Source: DASXVU01 sp963732855
GTDB taxonomy: Archaea > Thermoplasmatota > Thermoplasmata > Methanomassiliicoccales > UBA472
Direction of reading: 5' to 3'
Assembly: GCA_963732855.1 (NCBI GenBank)
Contig: CAVTBB010000005.1
Span: 558,001-622,000, forward strand
DNA length: 64,000 nucleotides
Numbering within the stretch: the stretch's first letter is position 1; each line of letters starts with the position of its first letter. A program made the position numbers and the translations under genes. Positions 26,595 to 34,846 of this stretch are shown here, one piece after another. The notes under the pieces were generated by a model, which was not told the DNA's origin, ran no database searches, and was given only the letters and a program-made list of their open reading frames with translations.

Positions 26595-27266
26595 ATGACA
26601 TCATTACCGTACATGGTGAATCCGGTCGGCCCCCCGTGGCTTCCCGCGAGTGTCGCCGAGGCAAGGAAGTTGGCCTACTGGGCTCAGCTGATCGGTGGGA
26701 TACTGGCTGTCCTGTTGTTCATCATCGGAATTGTGAACTTAGTGACCTGGGACCGGTTCTCAGGGATACTCTACATCGTGGACGGAATCATTGCCTTGAT
26801 CTTTGTCATAATCCTGAAGAGCATGCTCTTCGACATCCTCGATCAAGGCAAATTCAAGGAAGCGAGCGACCGCATGCTCATTTTAGGAATCATTGGTCTC
26901 TTCGCGGGAGGCATCCCAGGAATACTGCTCATCCTCGGCTATATCAGGATGCAGGAAGTGTTCCAGCCACAGTACCAGCAGTATCAGCCGCAGAACGCCA
27001 CCGTCGCCCCGCCCCAACAGGGACAGCAACCTGCCCCCCAACAGTACCAGCAGACGTATCAGCAACCTGCACCTCAAAACCAGCAGCCTGCCCAACAGCA
27101 GGACCAGATGCAGACCCTGCGAGAGGGGATAAAGCAAGACCAGGCACAGGCCGAGCAGAAGAGGAAGGAACAGAAGACAGAAATGATCAAGTGCAGCAAG
27201 TGCGGGGTTCAGTACCCATCCTTCATGCATGCCTGTCCGAACTGCAACGAACCGAAGTCCAGGTGA
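26595..27266 (+). CDS. Membrane protein with Gln/Pro-rich linker and zinc ribbon
   Basis: 223 residues. Three hydrophobic segments (about 28-51, 57-76, 93-115) are followed by a low-complexity Gln/Pro/Ala stretch (about 122-172, PQQ/QQPAPQ repeats), a charged helix, and a C-terminal zinc ribbon (CSKCG...CPNCN). It is likely a membrane-anchored adaptor with its ribbon in the cytoplasm. The function is unknown. It stands alone on the plus strand, with the MJ1316-domain gene convergent 19 nt away. Confidence 0.8.
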   Translation: MTSLPYMVNPVGPPWLPASVAEARKLAYWAQLIGGILAVLLFIIGIVNLVTWDRFSGILYIVDGIIALIFVIILKSMLFDILDQGKFKEASDRMLILGIIGLFAGGIPGILLILGYIRMQEVFQPQYQQYQPQNATVAPPQQGQQPAPQQYQQTYQQPAPQNQQPAQQQDQMQTLREGIKQDQAQAEQKRKEQKTEMIKCSKCGVQYPSFMHACPNCNEPKSR

Positions 27267-27285
27267 CCAAACACATTCCCACCTT

Positions 27286-27606
27286 CTAGGTGGTTTCATT
27301 TTCTTTTCTTTCGAATTCTTTGATATTGAAGAGAACTTCCCCTCTCTTTTCGATCAAAACGATCCGATGGTATGGGATCTCGCTGTCCGAAGTGGAGAAG
27401 AATGAGCGCCCCAGTGATGTAATGTCCTCCGCTCGAATGGTGATGGTGTCCCCTGGAGCCCCGCGATGCACATAAGTGACCGTTGCACCCTCCAAACTGC
27501 CTTCCTTCCATTTAAGGCGGTTCAGTATCTCTCTCGGATATGACACCGATGATTGAACGGATGTTTGTGGCAAAAGCTTTTTCTGGCATCCAATGCTAGC
27601 ATTCAT
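27286..27606 (-). CDS. MJ1316/DUF504 (UPF0248) family protein
   Basis: 106 residues. The conserved core starts at YPREILNRLKW and includes VHRGAPGDTITI and IPYHRIVLIEKRGEVLFN, the UPF0248 signature. The domain has been proposed to recognise RNA ends; no activity is proven here. The first 22 residues are not conserved and the true start may be internal. The given ATG (27606) lies 3 nt from the divergent ade ATG (27609), which leaves no room for a usual promoter. Confidence 0.8.
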   Translation of the reverse strand: MNASIGCQKKLLPQTSVQSSVSYPREILNRLKWKEGSLEGATVTYVHRGAPGDTITIRAEDITSLGRSFFSTSDSEIPYHRIVLIEKRGEVLFNIKEFERKENETT

Positions 27607-27608
27607 TC

Positions 27609-29240
27609 ATGGATGTCAGGTCGATCACGGGCAACTTCGTCGATGTGGTCTCGGGAAAGATATTCCCAGCGAAATTGTCATTTTCGGACGGAAAAGTACT
27701 GGCAGTGGAAAAGTTGGACTCTGCACCATCACATTTCATACTTCCAGGTTTCATTGATTCCCATATCCACATAGAATCGTCACAGCTTGTTCCATCACGT
27801 TTCGCAGAAGCGGTCGTTCCGCATGGGACCACTGCAACCGTTTCCGATCCACACGAGATCGCCAACGTAATGGGCATGGACGGTATCCGATACATGGTCC
27901 AGGATTCAGAATCAGTCCCTCTAAGGATCTTCTATACCGCCCCTTCCTGCGTCCCGGCCACACCCTTCGAAACTGCTGGGGCAAAGATCGACGCGGAGCA
28001 GGTCGAGAAATTGTTAAGCATGAAACAGTTCGTGGCACTGGGAGAGGTCATGAACTATCCAGGTGTGATAAGGGATGATCCGGAGGTGATGGGCAAGATC
28101 AAGGTCGCCCATGCGCTCTGGAAGCCGGTCGATGGCCATTGCCCGGGACTCGTAGGCCCAGATCTGGTCAAATACATCAACGCCGGCATCAAGACCGACC
28201 ATGAGTGCCTGACATCGGATGAGGCGGAGGAGAAGTTTCACCTGGGTATGTGGGTGATGGTGAGGGAGGGCAGCACGGAAAAGAACATGCGTGATCTGAT
28301 GCCGTTCGCCAAGGCCAATGAGTGCTTCCTGGTATGCGACGACCTCCGCGCCACAGACCTGATGAAGGGACATGTTGACGTCCTTCTGAAGAAAGCGGTC
28401 TCCATGGGAATGGGCCCCCTTCATGCCATCAGGGCGGTGACCGCATGGCCTGCATGGCATTATTACCTGCCTGGAGGCGTCCTGAGCGCAGGCAAACCGG
28501 CGGACATGGTCATCGTGGACGACCTGAAGGATTTCAAGGTGAAGGAGGTCTACATAGCCGGAGAACTGGTGGCCAAGGACGGAAAGGCCTTGTTCGATGT
28601 TAAGCCAATGAAAGCTCCCCTGACGATCCTCAAGCAGAGCCGGAAACCGGTGGAGTTCGAGATTCCAGCACCCGGTTCGACCGTTAAGGTCCGGGTCATC
28701 CGGGTCATCCCAGATGAGATCGAGAGCCGTGCCGAGACAGCCATTCTCAATGTAAACGAGGGGGCCGTAGTTCCAGACCCCTTGAAAGGCATCAACCTGA
28801 TCGCGGTAGTGAACAGGTATCACGAGGCACCAGTATCGGTCGCCTTAGTATCTGGATTCAACCTTCAGCGGGGCGCAATGGCGTCCACCGTGGCGCACGA
28901 TTCTCACAATATCATTGCGGTCGGGGCTGACGCGATCTCACTGGCGGAGGCGATCAACCACGTCTCTGAACAGGGGGGCTATTATGTCACCGATGGCGAA
29001 AGAAACGAATCCATGCACCTCCCGATCGCCGGTCTGATGAGCACCAGTCCGTGCCATCTTGTTGCCGAAGAGGAGACGCGGGCAGTGAAGATGGTGCACT
29101 CGATGGGGTGTAGTCTCGCCGCCCCCTTCATGACCCTTTGCTTCCAAGCTCTACTGGTCATACCGCAACTCAAGATCTCCGACAAGGGTCTTTTCGACTC
29201 CCAGATCATGGCGTTCGTCGAAGTGGTCGCTAAAGATTAA
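27609..29240 (+). CDS. ade: Adenine deaminase
   Basis: 543 residues, normal for the Ade family. It turns adenine into hypoxanthine and ammonia. Amidohydrolase metal motif DSHIHIES (about residues 50-57), then HGTTATVSDPHEIANV, GEVMNYPGVI, VDGHCPGL and DHECL; the C-terminal Ade domain has NRYHEAPVSVALVSGF and AHDSHNIIAVG. The nearby Hpt-type phosphoribosyltransferases (29349, 30446) can use the hypoxanthine, so this block is a purine-salvage neighbourhood. Confidence 0.96.
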   Translation: MDVRSITGNFVDVVSGKIFPAKLSFSDGKVLAVEKLDSAPSHFILPGFIDSHIHIESSQLVPSRFAEAVVPHGTTATVSDPHEIANVMGMDGIRYMVQDSESVPLRIFYTAPSCVPATPFETAGAKIDAEQVEKLLSMKQFVALGEVMNYPGVIRDDPEVMGKIKVAHALWKPVDGHCPGLVGPDLVKYINAGIKTDHECLTSDEAEEKFHLGMWVMVREGSTEKNMRDLMPFAKANECFLVCDDLRATDLMKGHVDVLLKKAVSMGMGPLHAIRAVTAWPAWHYYLPGGVLSAGKPADMVIVDDLKDFKVKEVYIAGELVAKDGKALFDVKPMKAPLTILKQSRKPVEFEIPAPGSTVKVRVIRVIPDEIESRAETAILNVNEGAVVPDPLKGINLIAVVNRYHEAPVSVALVSGFNLQRGAMASTVAHDSHNIIAVGADAISLAEAINHVSEQGGYYVTDGERNESMHLPIAGLMSTSPCHLVAEEETRAVKMVHSMGCSLAAPFMTLCFQALLVIPQLKISDKGLFDSQIMAFVEVVAKD

Positions 29241-29348
29241 CTGGGAATATTTTCAAGCAAACTATTTTCCGTCGGATGGCGTTGCAGAGAATAGGGACAA
29301 TGCTGGCTCGTGGTTCATTTCATCGCGAGCGCTTTCAGAGGAATAACT

Positions 29349-30011
29349 ATGGAGAAGGTGGAGAGCTTCCGATGCAAATTAGTGACCTGGGACGAGATCG
29401 CACAGTGGACCGAGACGGTGGCCAGGAAGATATCCGAGACCGGTTTCCAGCCCACCGTGGTGATTGGTTTGACCCGAGGCGGATGGGTGCCAGCCAGGCT
29501 CATCTGCGATCACCTTAAGGTGAAGAAGCTCTATGCGGTGAAGACCGAGCATTGGGGCGTCACCGCGAACCATGATGGGAAAGCGTTGCTCACGCAAGAG
29601 CTGAGTATAGACATCGCAAGTGAAAAGGTTCTGGTGGTCGACGACATTACCGATACGGGCGAGAGCCTGATATTGGCTTTGGGGCATTTGATGAAGATGA
29701 AGCCGAAAGATCTCAAGAGCTCCACCCTGCTGCATATCGCCCATTCCAAGATCCAGCCCGACTTCTTCTGTGTTCATATCGCCAAGGAGGAGTGGACCTG
29801 GTTTATCTTCCCCTGGAACCTGCACGAGGACCTGCGCACGATCCTGCCCAAAACACTTACCGAGGCCAGGAATGAGAGCGAGGTACAGAAGGCCTTCAAA
29901 GAGCAGTTCTCGATCGATGTCCCGATGGACCTGATCCGGGAGACCCTTCAGGAGCTCAATTCTGAAGGGCAAATCGAGAAGAAAGGGGATGCCTGGAACA
30001 AGAAGGGATGA
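29349..30011 (+). CDS. Phosphoribosyltransferase (COG2236-like)
   Basis: 220 residues from the ATG at 29349 (MEKVESFRCKLVTWDEI); the frame opens 39 nt earlier without family similarity. The PRPP motif VLVVDDITDTGES (about 100-112) and VVIGLTRGGWVPAR are clear. After the PRTase core comes an acidic/helical segment and a short C-terminal region (DLIRETLQELNSEGQIEKKGDAW) that reads like a winged helix. Homologues are annotated as purine or xanthine phosphoribosyltransferases. It could salvage a purine base alongside ade and the Hpt at 30446; the exact base is not resolved. Confidence 0.85.
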   Translation: MEKVESFRCKLVTWDEIAQWTETVARKISETGFQPTVVIGLTRGGWVPARLICDHLKVKKLYAVKTEHWGVTANHDGKALLTQELSIDIASEKVLVVDDITDTGESLILALGHLMKMKPKDLKSSTLLHIAHSKIQPDFFCVHIAKEEWTWFIFPWNLHEDLRTILPKTLTEARNESEVQKAFKEQFSIDVPMDLIRETLQELNSEGQIEKKGDAWNKKG

Positions 30012-30026
30012 GGTAGCTGATCGACC

Positions 30027-30332
30027 TCATAGCTCGATGAATACCTCTTCACCCTCGACCGTGACCGGATAGGTCTTGAGCTTCTTGGCCTGCATGTTGC
30101 GGAGCACTTCCCCGGTCCTCAGATCGAATTCTGCTCCGTGCATCCTGCACCGGACGACGTGCCCTTCCTTTCCCCCTTTGGAAAGGTCCTGGCCCATGTG
30201 CGAGCAGCGGCCTTCCATGGCATATGGTTTTCCATCCACCATGCCGAGTACGATCATCTTTCCATCCACCTCGACCTTGGTCAGGGTCTCTTCCGAGAGG
30301 TCCGTCATGGTCGCTATCTTGATAAGAGCCAT
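30027..30332 (-). CDS. Rieske [2Fe-2S] ferredoxin-like protein
   Basis: 101 residues. Both Rieske ligand boxes are present: CSHMG (about residues 43-47) and CRMHGAEFD (62-70), i.e. CxH...CxxH. It has no transmembrane anchor, so it is a soluble small ferredoxin of the type fused to or serving dioxygenases and nitrite reductases. The partner is not visible here. It converges with the phosphoribosyltransferase gene (15-nt gap) and diverges from hpt. Confidence 0.92.
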   Translation of the reverse strand: MALIKIATMTDLSEETLTKVEVDGKMIVLGMVDGKPYAMEGRCSHMGQDLSKGGKEGHVVRCRMHGAEFDLRTGEVLRNMQAKKLKTYPVTVEGEEVFIEL

Positions 30333-30445
30333 GTCTGAACAATCGTTGCGGCTAGGGCATAATCCTTTCGGAAGAATCGAGAACCATCACTCGAAGCCTG
30401 TCACCAGAGTGGTTATAAATCGTCGGAACGTGGTTACTTCTGAGC

Positions 30446-31003
30446 ATGTTGGAGAACCTCAGGAGAAGCCTGGAGGCGGCCCCCATCGTCAAGATGGGCG
30501 ATTACGAGTACTTCGTTCATCCGGTCACCGACGGCATCCCGTTCATGGAAGCGACGGTCATGAAGGAGATCATCGACCGGATGCAGAACGTGGGGGATTT
30601 TGATTGCGATTATATCGTCGCCCCCGAGGCAATGGGAATACCGCTGGCGGTGCCCCTCACGCTCAGGACGGGAATCCCTTATAACGTGATAAGGAAGCGG
30701 CGCTACAAGCTCCCAGGGGAGGTCAGTGTCCATCAGGTCACCGGGTATTCAGAGAAGGAGATGTACATCAACGGCCTTGGGTCAGGGGACCGGGTAGTGA
30801 TCGTGGATGATGTCATCTCCACCGGCGGAACGATGCGCGCGCTCATCCAGGCCTTTCACAAGATGGGAGTGACTATCGTCGATATCATCGTGGTCGTGGA
30901 GAAAGGAGACCACAAGGCAGAGCTCGAGTCCGAGCTGAAGGTGAAGATCAAGACACTGGTCAAGGTCGAGGTCAGGGACGGGAAACTGGTCGTTCTTAAC
31001 TAG
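30446..31003 (+). CDS. hpt: Hypoxanthine/guanine phosphoribosyltransferase (archaeal Hpt)
   Basis: 185 residues of the archaeal Hpt class, which is related to Apt. It has the PRPP loop VVIVDDVISTGGTM (about residues 112-125), YIVAPEAMGIPLAVPL and RKRRYKLPGE. It converts hypoxanthine or guanine to IMP or GMP, using the product of the nearby adenine deaminase. The ATG at 30446 follows a TATA-like TTATAAATC (30412-30420). Confidence 0.93.
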   Translation: MLENLRRSLEAAPIVKMGDYEYFVHPVTDGIPFMEATVMKEIIDRMQNVGDFDCDYIVAPEAMGIPLAVPLTLRTGIPYNVIRKRRYKLPGEVSVHQVTGYSEKEMYINGLGSGDRVVIVDDVISTGGTMRALIQAFHKMGVTIVDIIVVVEKGDHKAELESELKVKIKTLVKVEVRDGKLVVLN

Positions 31004-31018
31004 GAGACCTGAGCAGCT

Positions 31019-31804
31019 TCACTTGATCAGCCTTCTTTTCATCATGAACACCGCCAGCGATGTAAGTACAATGGCCAGTATGCCGATGTATATGATGCTG
31101 ACCGCGCTGTTGATGGTGAACATGTTCAGGCACAGATCGCGCGTGAGGGTGGTCACGTGGGTCAGAGGCAGCGCATAAGCCCCGGCGGCCGCCCAAGACG
31201 GCAGCAATGATAACGGAAAGAAGGTTCCGCTGAGCAGGAACATCGGCGTGATGAACAGGAAGAACGGGTAGTTGTACGAGTCGATGTTGGGGACGACGGC
31301 CGTGAATATCAGCGCCATCGAGGAGAACATCAGCCCTCCGAAGAACGCGATGAACGGTATCAGTAACAGTCCTGGGAAGCTCGCGGCCCCCACCGCGATA
31401 ATGACCAGCAACACGATGCTGGCGTTGATCATGGCCTTGGTCGCGCCCCAAAGCACTTCGCCCACGATGACGTCCTCGATCGACAGCGGCGTAGCGATCA
31501 TCGCGTCGAACGTCTTCTGGTAGTGCATCCTTACGAAAGAACCGTACGTACATTCGTAGAAGGAGTTGTTCATGATCGATATCGCCACCAGGCCGGGGGC
31601 GAGGAAGGCCACGTAGCTTATCTCTCTGCCCTCGTAGGGCGGTAATGTGACCGCCGCCCCGAAACTGAAGCCCATTGCCAGCAGGTACAGCACCGGTTCG
31701 ATGAACGGCGGCAGGAAGTTCGTCTTCCAGGTCTTGAGAAAGACGTCCTTATTCCTCCTCCAGGCGTCCCACGAACGCCAACTGATGTTGCCCATTAGGG
31801 TCAC
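31019..31804 (-). CDS. ABC-2 type exporter permease
   Basis: 261 residues with six predicted hydrophobic segments and the ABC-2 membrane signature. The loop GSFVRMHYQKTFDAMIATPLSIEDVIVGEV is typical of NodJ/DrrB-type permeases (residue range about 82-112). The start overlaps the ATPase stop by 4 nt, so the two genes form an exporter. The substrate is unknown; the family includes drug, polysaccharide and lipid exporters. Confidence 0.92.
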   Translation of the reverse strand: MTLMGNISWRSWDAWRRNKDVFLKTWKTNFLPPFIEPVLYLLAMGFSFGAAVTLPPYEGREISYVAFLAPGLVAISIMNNSFYECTYGSFVRMHYQKTFDAMIATPLSIEDVIVGEVLWGATKAMINASIVLLVIIAVGAASFPGLLLIPFIAFFGGLMFSSMALIFTAVVPNIDSYNYPFFLFITPMFLLSGTFFPLSLLPSWAAAGAYALPLTHVTTLTRDLCLNMFTINSAVSIIYIGILAIVLTSLAVFMMKRRLIK

Positions 31805-32715
31805 TCGACCAGCCCCCTGCCGGTCAATTTCAGGAATACATCCTCTAGAGTGGCATTTCGGATTATGCTCCTTTCCAAGGGCACCTTGCCCTTGATTAGC
31901 GCCATCACAGCTGCGCTGTCATTGGTGTAGACGAATATCCGGTCAGCGTACCGTTCGTAGTTCCACCCGTTTTCCGTGATGACCCTGATCAGTTCGTCCG
32001 AGGGTGGAATCATCTCCAGCACCTGGGAGCTTACATGCTTCTCTATCAGGTCGCGTGGATTCCCTTCGGCGACTATCTTGCCCTTGTCCATTATAATGAG
32101 CCGATCGCACAGCTGCTCCGCCTCGTCCATGTAGTGAGTGGTCAGGATGACCGTGACCTTGCGCTTCTTGAGCTCCCTCACTCTCTCCCAAATGAGATGC
32201 CGGGCTTGCGGGTCGAGTCCGGTCGTCGGTTCATCCAGGATCAATATACGGGGATCGTTGATCAGCGCCCTGGCGATGATGAGCCTGCGCTTCATACCGC
32301 CGGACAGTTCCTCGATCTTGGAATCGCGCTTCTCCTTCAATTGCATGAACTCGATCAGCTCGTCGGCGCGCTTCGACGCCAGGTTCGGATCGATCTTGAA
32401 GTACCGGGCGTAGACGGTCAGGTTCTTGTGCACCGTGAAGTCCGGGTCCAGGTTGTTCTCCTGCGGCACCACGCCGATCAGCGCCTTGATGTCCCTTTGG
32501 CGATCCTCTTTCACGTCCATGCCCAACACGTTCAGCGTCCCGGAGGTCAGGGGGGAGACGCAGTAGATCATGCGCATGGTGGTGCTCTTGCCCGCGCCGT
32601 TAGGTCCTAGGAAGCCGAAGCACTCGCCCTCCTCGATCGAGAAATTGATGCCTGCTACCGCGATTAGCTCATCGAATTCCTTGCGAAGGTTGATGGCCTT
32701 GATCACAGGAGTCAT
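31801..32715 (-). CDS. ABC exporter ATP-binding protein (DrrA/NodI type)
   Basis: 304 residues from the ATG at 32715. Walker A is GPNGAGKSTT, the signature is ELSGGMKRRL, Walker B is ILILDEPTTGLDP, and the H-loop is TTHYMDEAEQLC. A C-terminal DUF4162-like extension of about 80 residues is typical of DrrA-type proteins. The longer frame from 32736 is disfavoured because the TATA box at 32745-32751 places transcription near 32720. It partners with the ABC-2 permease. Confidence 0.93.
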   Translation of the reverse strand: MTPVIKAINLRKEFDELIAVAGINFSIEEGECFGFLGPNGAGKSTTMRMIYCVSPLTSGTLNVLGMDVKEDRQRDIKALIGVVPQENNLDPDFTVHKNLTVYARYFKIDPNLASKRADELIEFMQLKEKRDSKIEELSGGMKRRLIIARALINDPRILILDEPTTGLDPQARHLIWERVRELKKRKVTVILTTHYMDEAEQLCDRLIIMDKGKIVAEGNPRDLIEKHVSSQVLEMIPPSDELIRVITENGWNYERYADRIFVYTNDSAAVMALIKGKVPLERSIIRNATLEDVFLKLTGRGLVE

Positions 32716-32744
32716 GGATATATGCGATGAATACATCCAAACGG

Positions 32745-32751
32745 ATATAAA
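32745..32751 (-). promoter_or_regulatory. TATA box of the ABC exporter operon
   Basis: Minus-strand TTTATAT about 33 nt ahead of the ATG at 32715; a start near 32720 would give a nearly leaderless mRNA. Confidence 0.55.
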
Positions 32752-32817
32752 CCGTTCTCCCAGGAGAATGCTGATTGTAGCAGACTGGATAACACGAGGT
32801 GATCGTGCTGCCTATCC

Positions 32818-34427
32818 GTGGATATCGGATTGTTCCTGATGGTCTTGTACTGCACATGCATCGGGGCTGTACTGGGCTCTTTCACCGGCATCGCGCCGGG
32901 CATACATATCAACACGCTGGCATTGATCATGTTAGTCTCCTATCCAGAGATCGCCGACTTCATCGGCGTCACTTGCAGAGCGTTTGGGCTCGGGGTCAGC
33001 CACGTTCCTTTGCTGGTGTGCTGCATCATCATTTCCGCATCTGTCGTGCATTCCTTCATGGATTTCATTCCCTCGGTATTCCTGGGAGCACCAGATGAGG
33101 ATACCGCCCTTTCCGTACTCCCTGGACACCGGCTCCTCCTTTCTGGAAAAGGCCTGGAGGCGGTATCATGCGCCGCGAAAGGCAGCCTGGCCGGGGCTTC
33201 CGTAGCGATCATCCTGACGATACCTTTGTTCGTGCTGATGTCCGATCCGATCAATATCTACGACCGGTTCGAACCGCTGATACCGGGAGTGCTCATTGTC
33301 GTGATGGCGATGCTGGTGATGGCAGAGGCCGATGACCGAAAGATCACCGTTGCGATCGATGCCCGACGTGGTTCGGTTAGCAGATTGGAAAGAATCACCG
33401 TCCCGATGCTGGTACCCCATGATGGTGAGAATGTGAAGGCCTGGGGGAGACTGGAAAGGTCGTCCCGCAGGCGGTTCATACTACATACGGCGCAGGGTCG
33501 GTGGACCGTGCTTGCCCATGCCGGGACGACGGCCGGGAGAGCGGAGGTGACCGGCGTCTGGAAGGTGAGGCGGAACCGGTCGCGGAACAAGTTCTCGGCG
33601 TTCGTGCTCCTTTTGTCCTCCGGGCTCATGGGTTTCATAGCATTGAACGGGAGACTACCTTTGACCGGCATTTGGGATGGCGCCGACGGCAACCTGCTAT
33701 TCCCTCTGCTGACCGGACTGTTCGGCCTTCCGACCCTGCTCTCCTCGGTGTCCTCGGGACCGGTCCCGCGGCAGGACCCGGAGGTTAGAAGGACCTCGAG
33801 ACCAGGGCGGCCATCGGAGGCGCGCTGGCCGGCGGGTTCGTGGGTTGGGTGCCCGGAATCACCTCCACCACCGGAACGATGATCGGCTCCATGGCCGACC
33901 AGGACCACGACGAAGACGAGGTGGACTCTGCCAGGAGGTTCATCACCATGGTTTCGTCGGTCGGAACGGCGGCGGCGGTGTTCGGCATCTTGGCGCTGGC
34001 AGTGACCGGGAAGGGCAGATCCGGAGCGCTCTTGGTGGTGAAGCAGATGCTCGGTGCTGAAAAGGTCGAAGCACTTTCGTCGGTCACGTCCGCAGAGACG
34101 ATCATGCTTCTGGTGTCGGTGCTGGCAGCGGCTCTGCTCGGCTACGTGATCACCATGCGGATAGGCAGGTGGTTCGCATCCAAGATGGGACATTTCAACC
34201 TGGACAGACTGACCAAGATCATCGTTGTCTCGCTGGTCCTTCTCGTCCTGCTGATGAGCGGGATACCAGGTCTGCTCCTGTTGCTCGCCGCCACGCTGCT
34301 GGGGCTGATCCCTCCACGCATCGGCATCAACCGGGTGCACCTCACTGGATGTCTCCTGATGCCGATAACGCTGTTCTTCTTTGGAGCGGAACTGACGTTC
34401 GCCTCGTTCCTCGGTGGACTGGTATGA
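32818..34427 (+). pseudogene. TctA-like (DUF112) membrane permease, one frameshift
   Basis: About 536 residues if repaired. The first frame (GTG 32818 to about 33787) has the start AVLGSFTGIAPGIHINT and several hydrophobic segments. The second frame, open from about 33789 to 34427, continues AAIGGALAGGFVGWVPGITSTTGTM. The paired GxxPGIHxNT and WVPGITSTT loops are the two repeats of the TctA/DUF112 family (COG1784), often linked to organic-acid transport. Adding one base near 33788 (GTT-AG to GTT-AGx) joins them. The stop overlaps the next gene by 4 nt (ATGA). Confidence 0.8.
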
Positions 34428-34846
34428 CCGAGGTCCTGCACCACGCCGGACTGGCATTCCTGGTCTCGGGGATGCTGCTGCTCCTGATCGGTGCCCCGCT
34501 CCCGCTGGCCTTCATGGCGGTGATGACCTCTCTCCTGATGGACCTGGACCGGACGGTATCGCCATCGAACCGTTCCGAGCGGTTCCTGCACTCACCATAC
34601 GCGCTTCTCATCCTTCCAGTCTCAGCCGTCCTCGCCGGGCTCACCAGCGAATGGACGGTACTGTTCCTCCCCGCCCTCGGCGCCCTGTGCCACATACTCC
34701 TGGACGGTCTGTCCGGCGAGGAGATCTATCTGGTCGACGGCCGGCTCCGTCTGGTAGCTTTCCAGTTCCGCTGGCGCGATCCGCGCAAGGCGCGCTGGGT
34801 CGGCTGGGCCGGTCTGGTGTGCTGCCCCCTGCTCCTGTTCCTTTGA
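34424..34846 (+). CDS. Small integral membrane protein (DUF1286-like)
   Basis: 140 residues from an ATG that overlaps the TctA-like stop, so the two are coupled. Three or four hydrophobic segments are present (LAFLVSGMLLLLIGAPLPLAFM; YALLILPVSAVLAGL; VLFLPALGALCHILLDGL; WVGWAGLVCCPLLLF), with MDLDRTVSPS and the histidine/aspartate pair HILLDGL that recalls membrane metal-dependent hydrolases. Assignment to DUF1286 is tentative. Its last 220 bases lie opposite the tail of the polymerase frame. Confidence 0.6.
   Translation: MTEVLHHAGLAFLVSGMLLLLIGAPLPLAFMAVMTSLLMDLDRTVSPSNRSERFLHSPYALLILPVSAVLAGLTSEWTVLFLPALGALCHILLDGLSGEEIYLVDGRLRLVAFQFRWRDPRKARWVGWAGLVCCPLLLFL

Noticed and set aside
33258..34457. 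A long minus-strand frame of about 400 codons across the TctA-like gene
   Set aside because: It is a composition shadow in GC-rich DNA: low-complexity Arg/Gly/His/Gln with no conserved motif.
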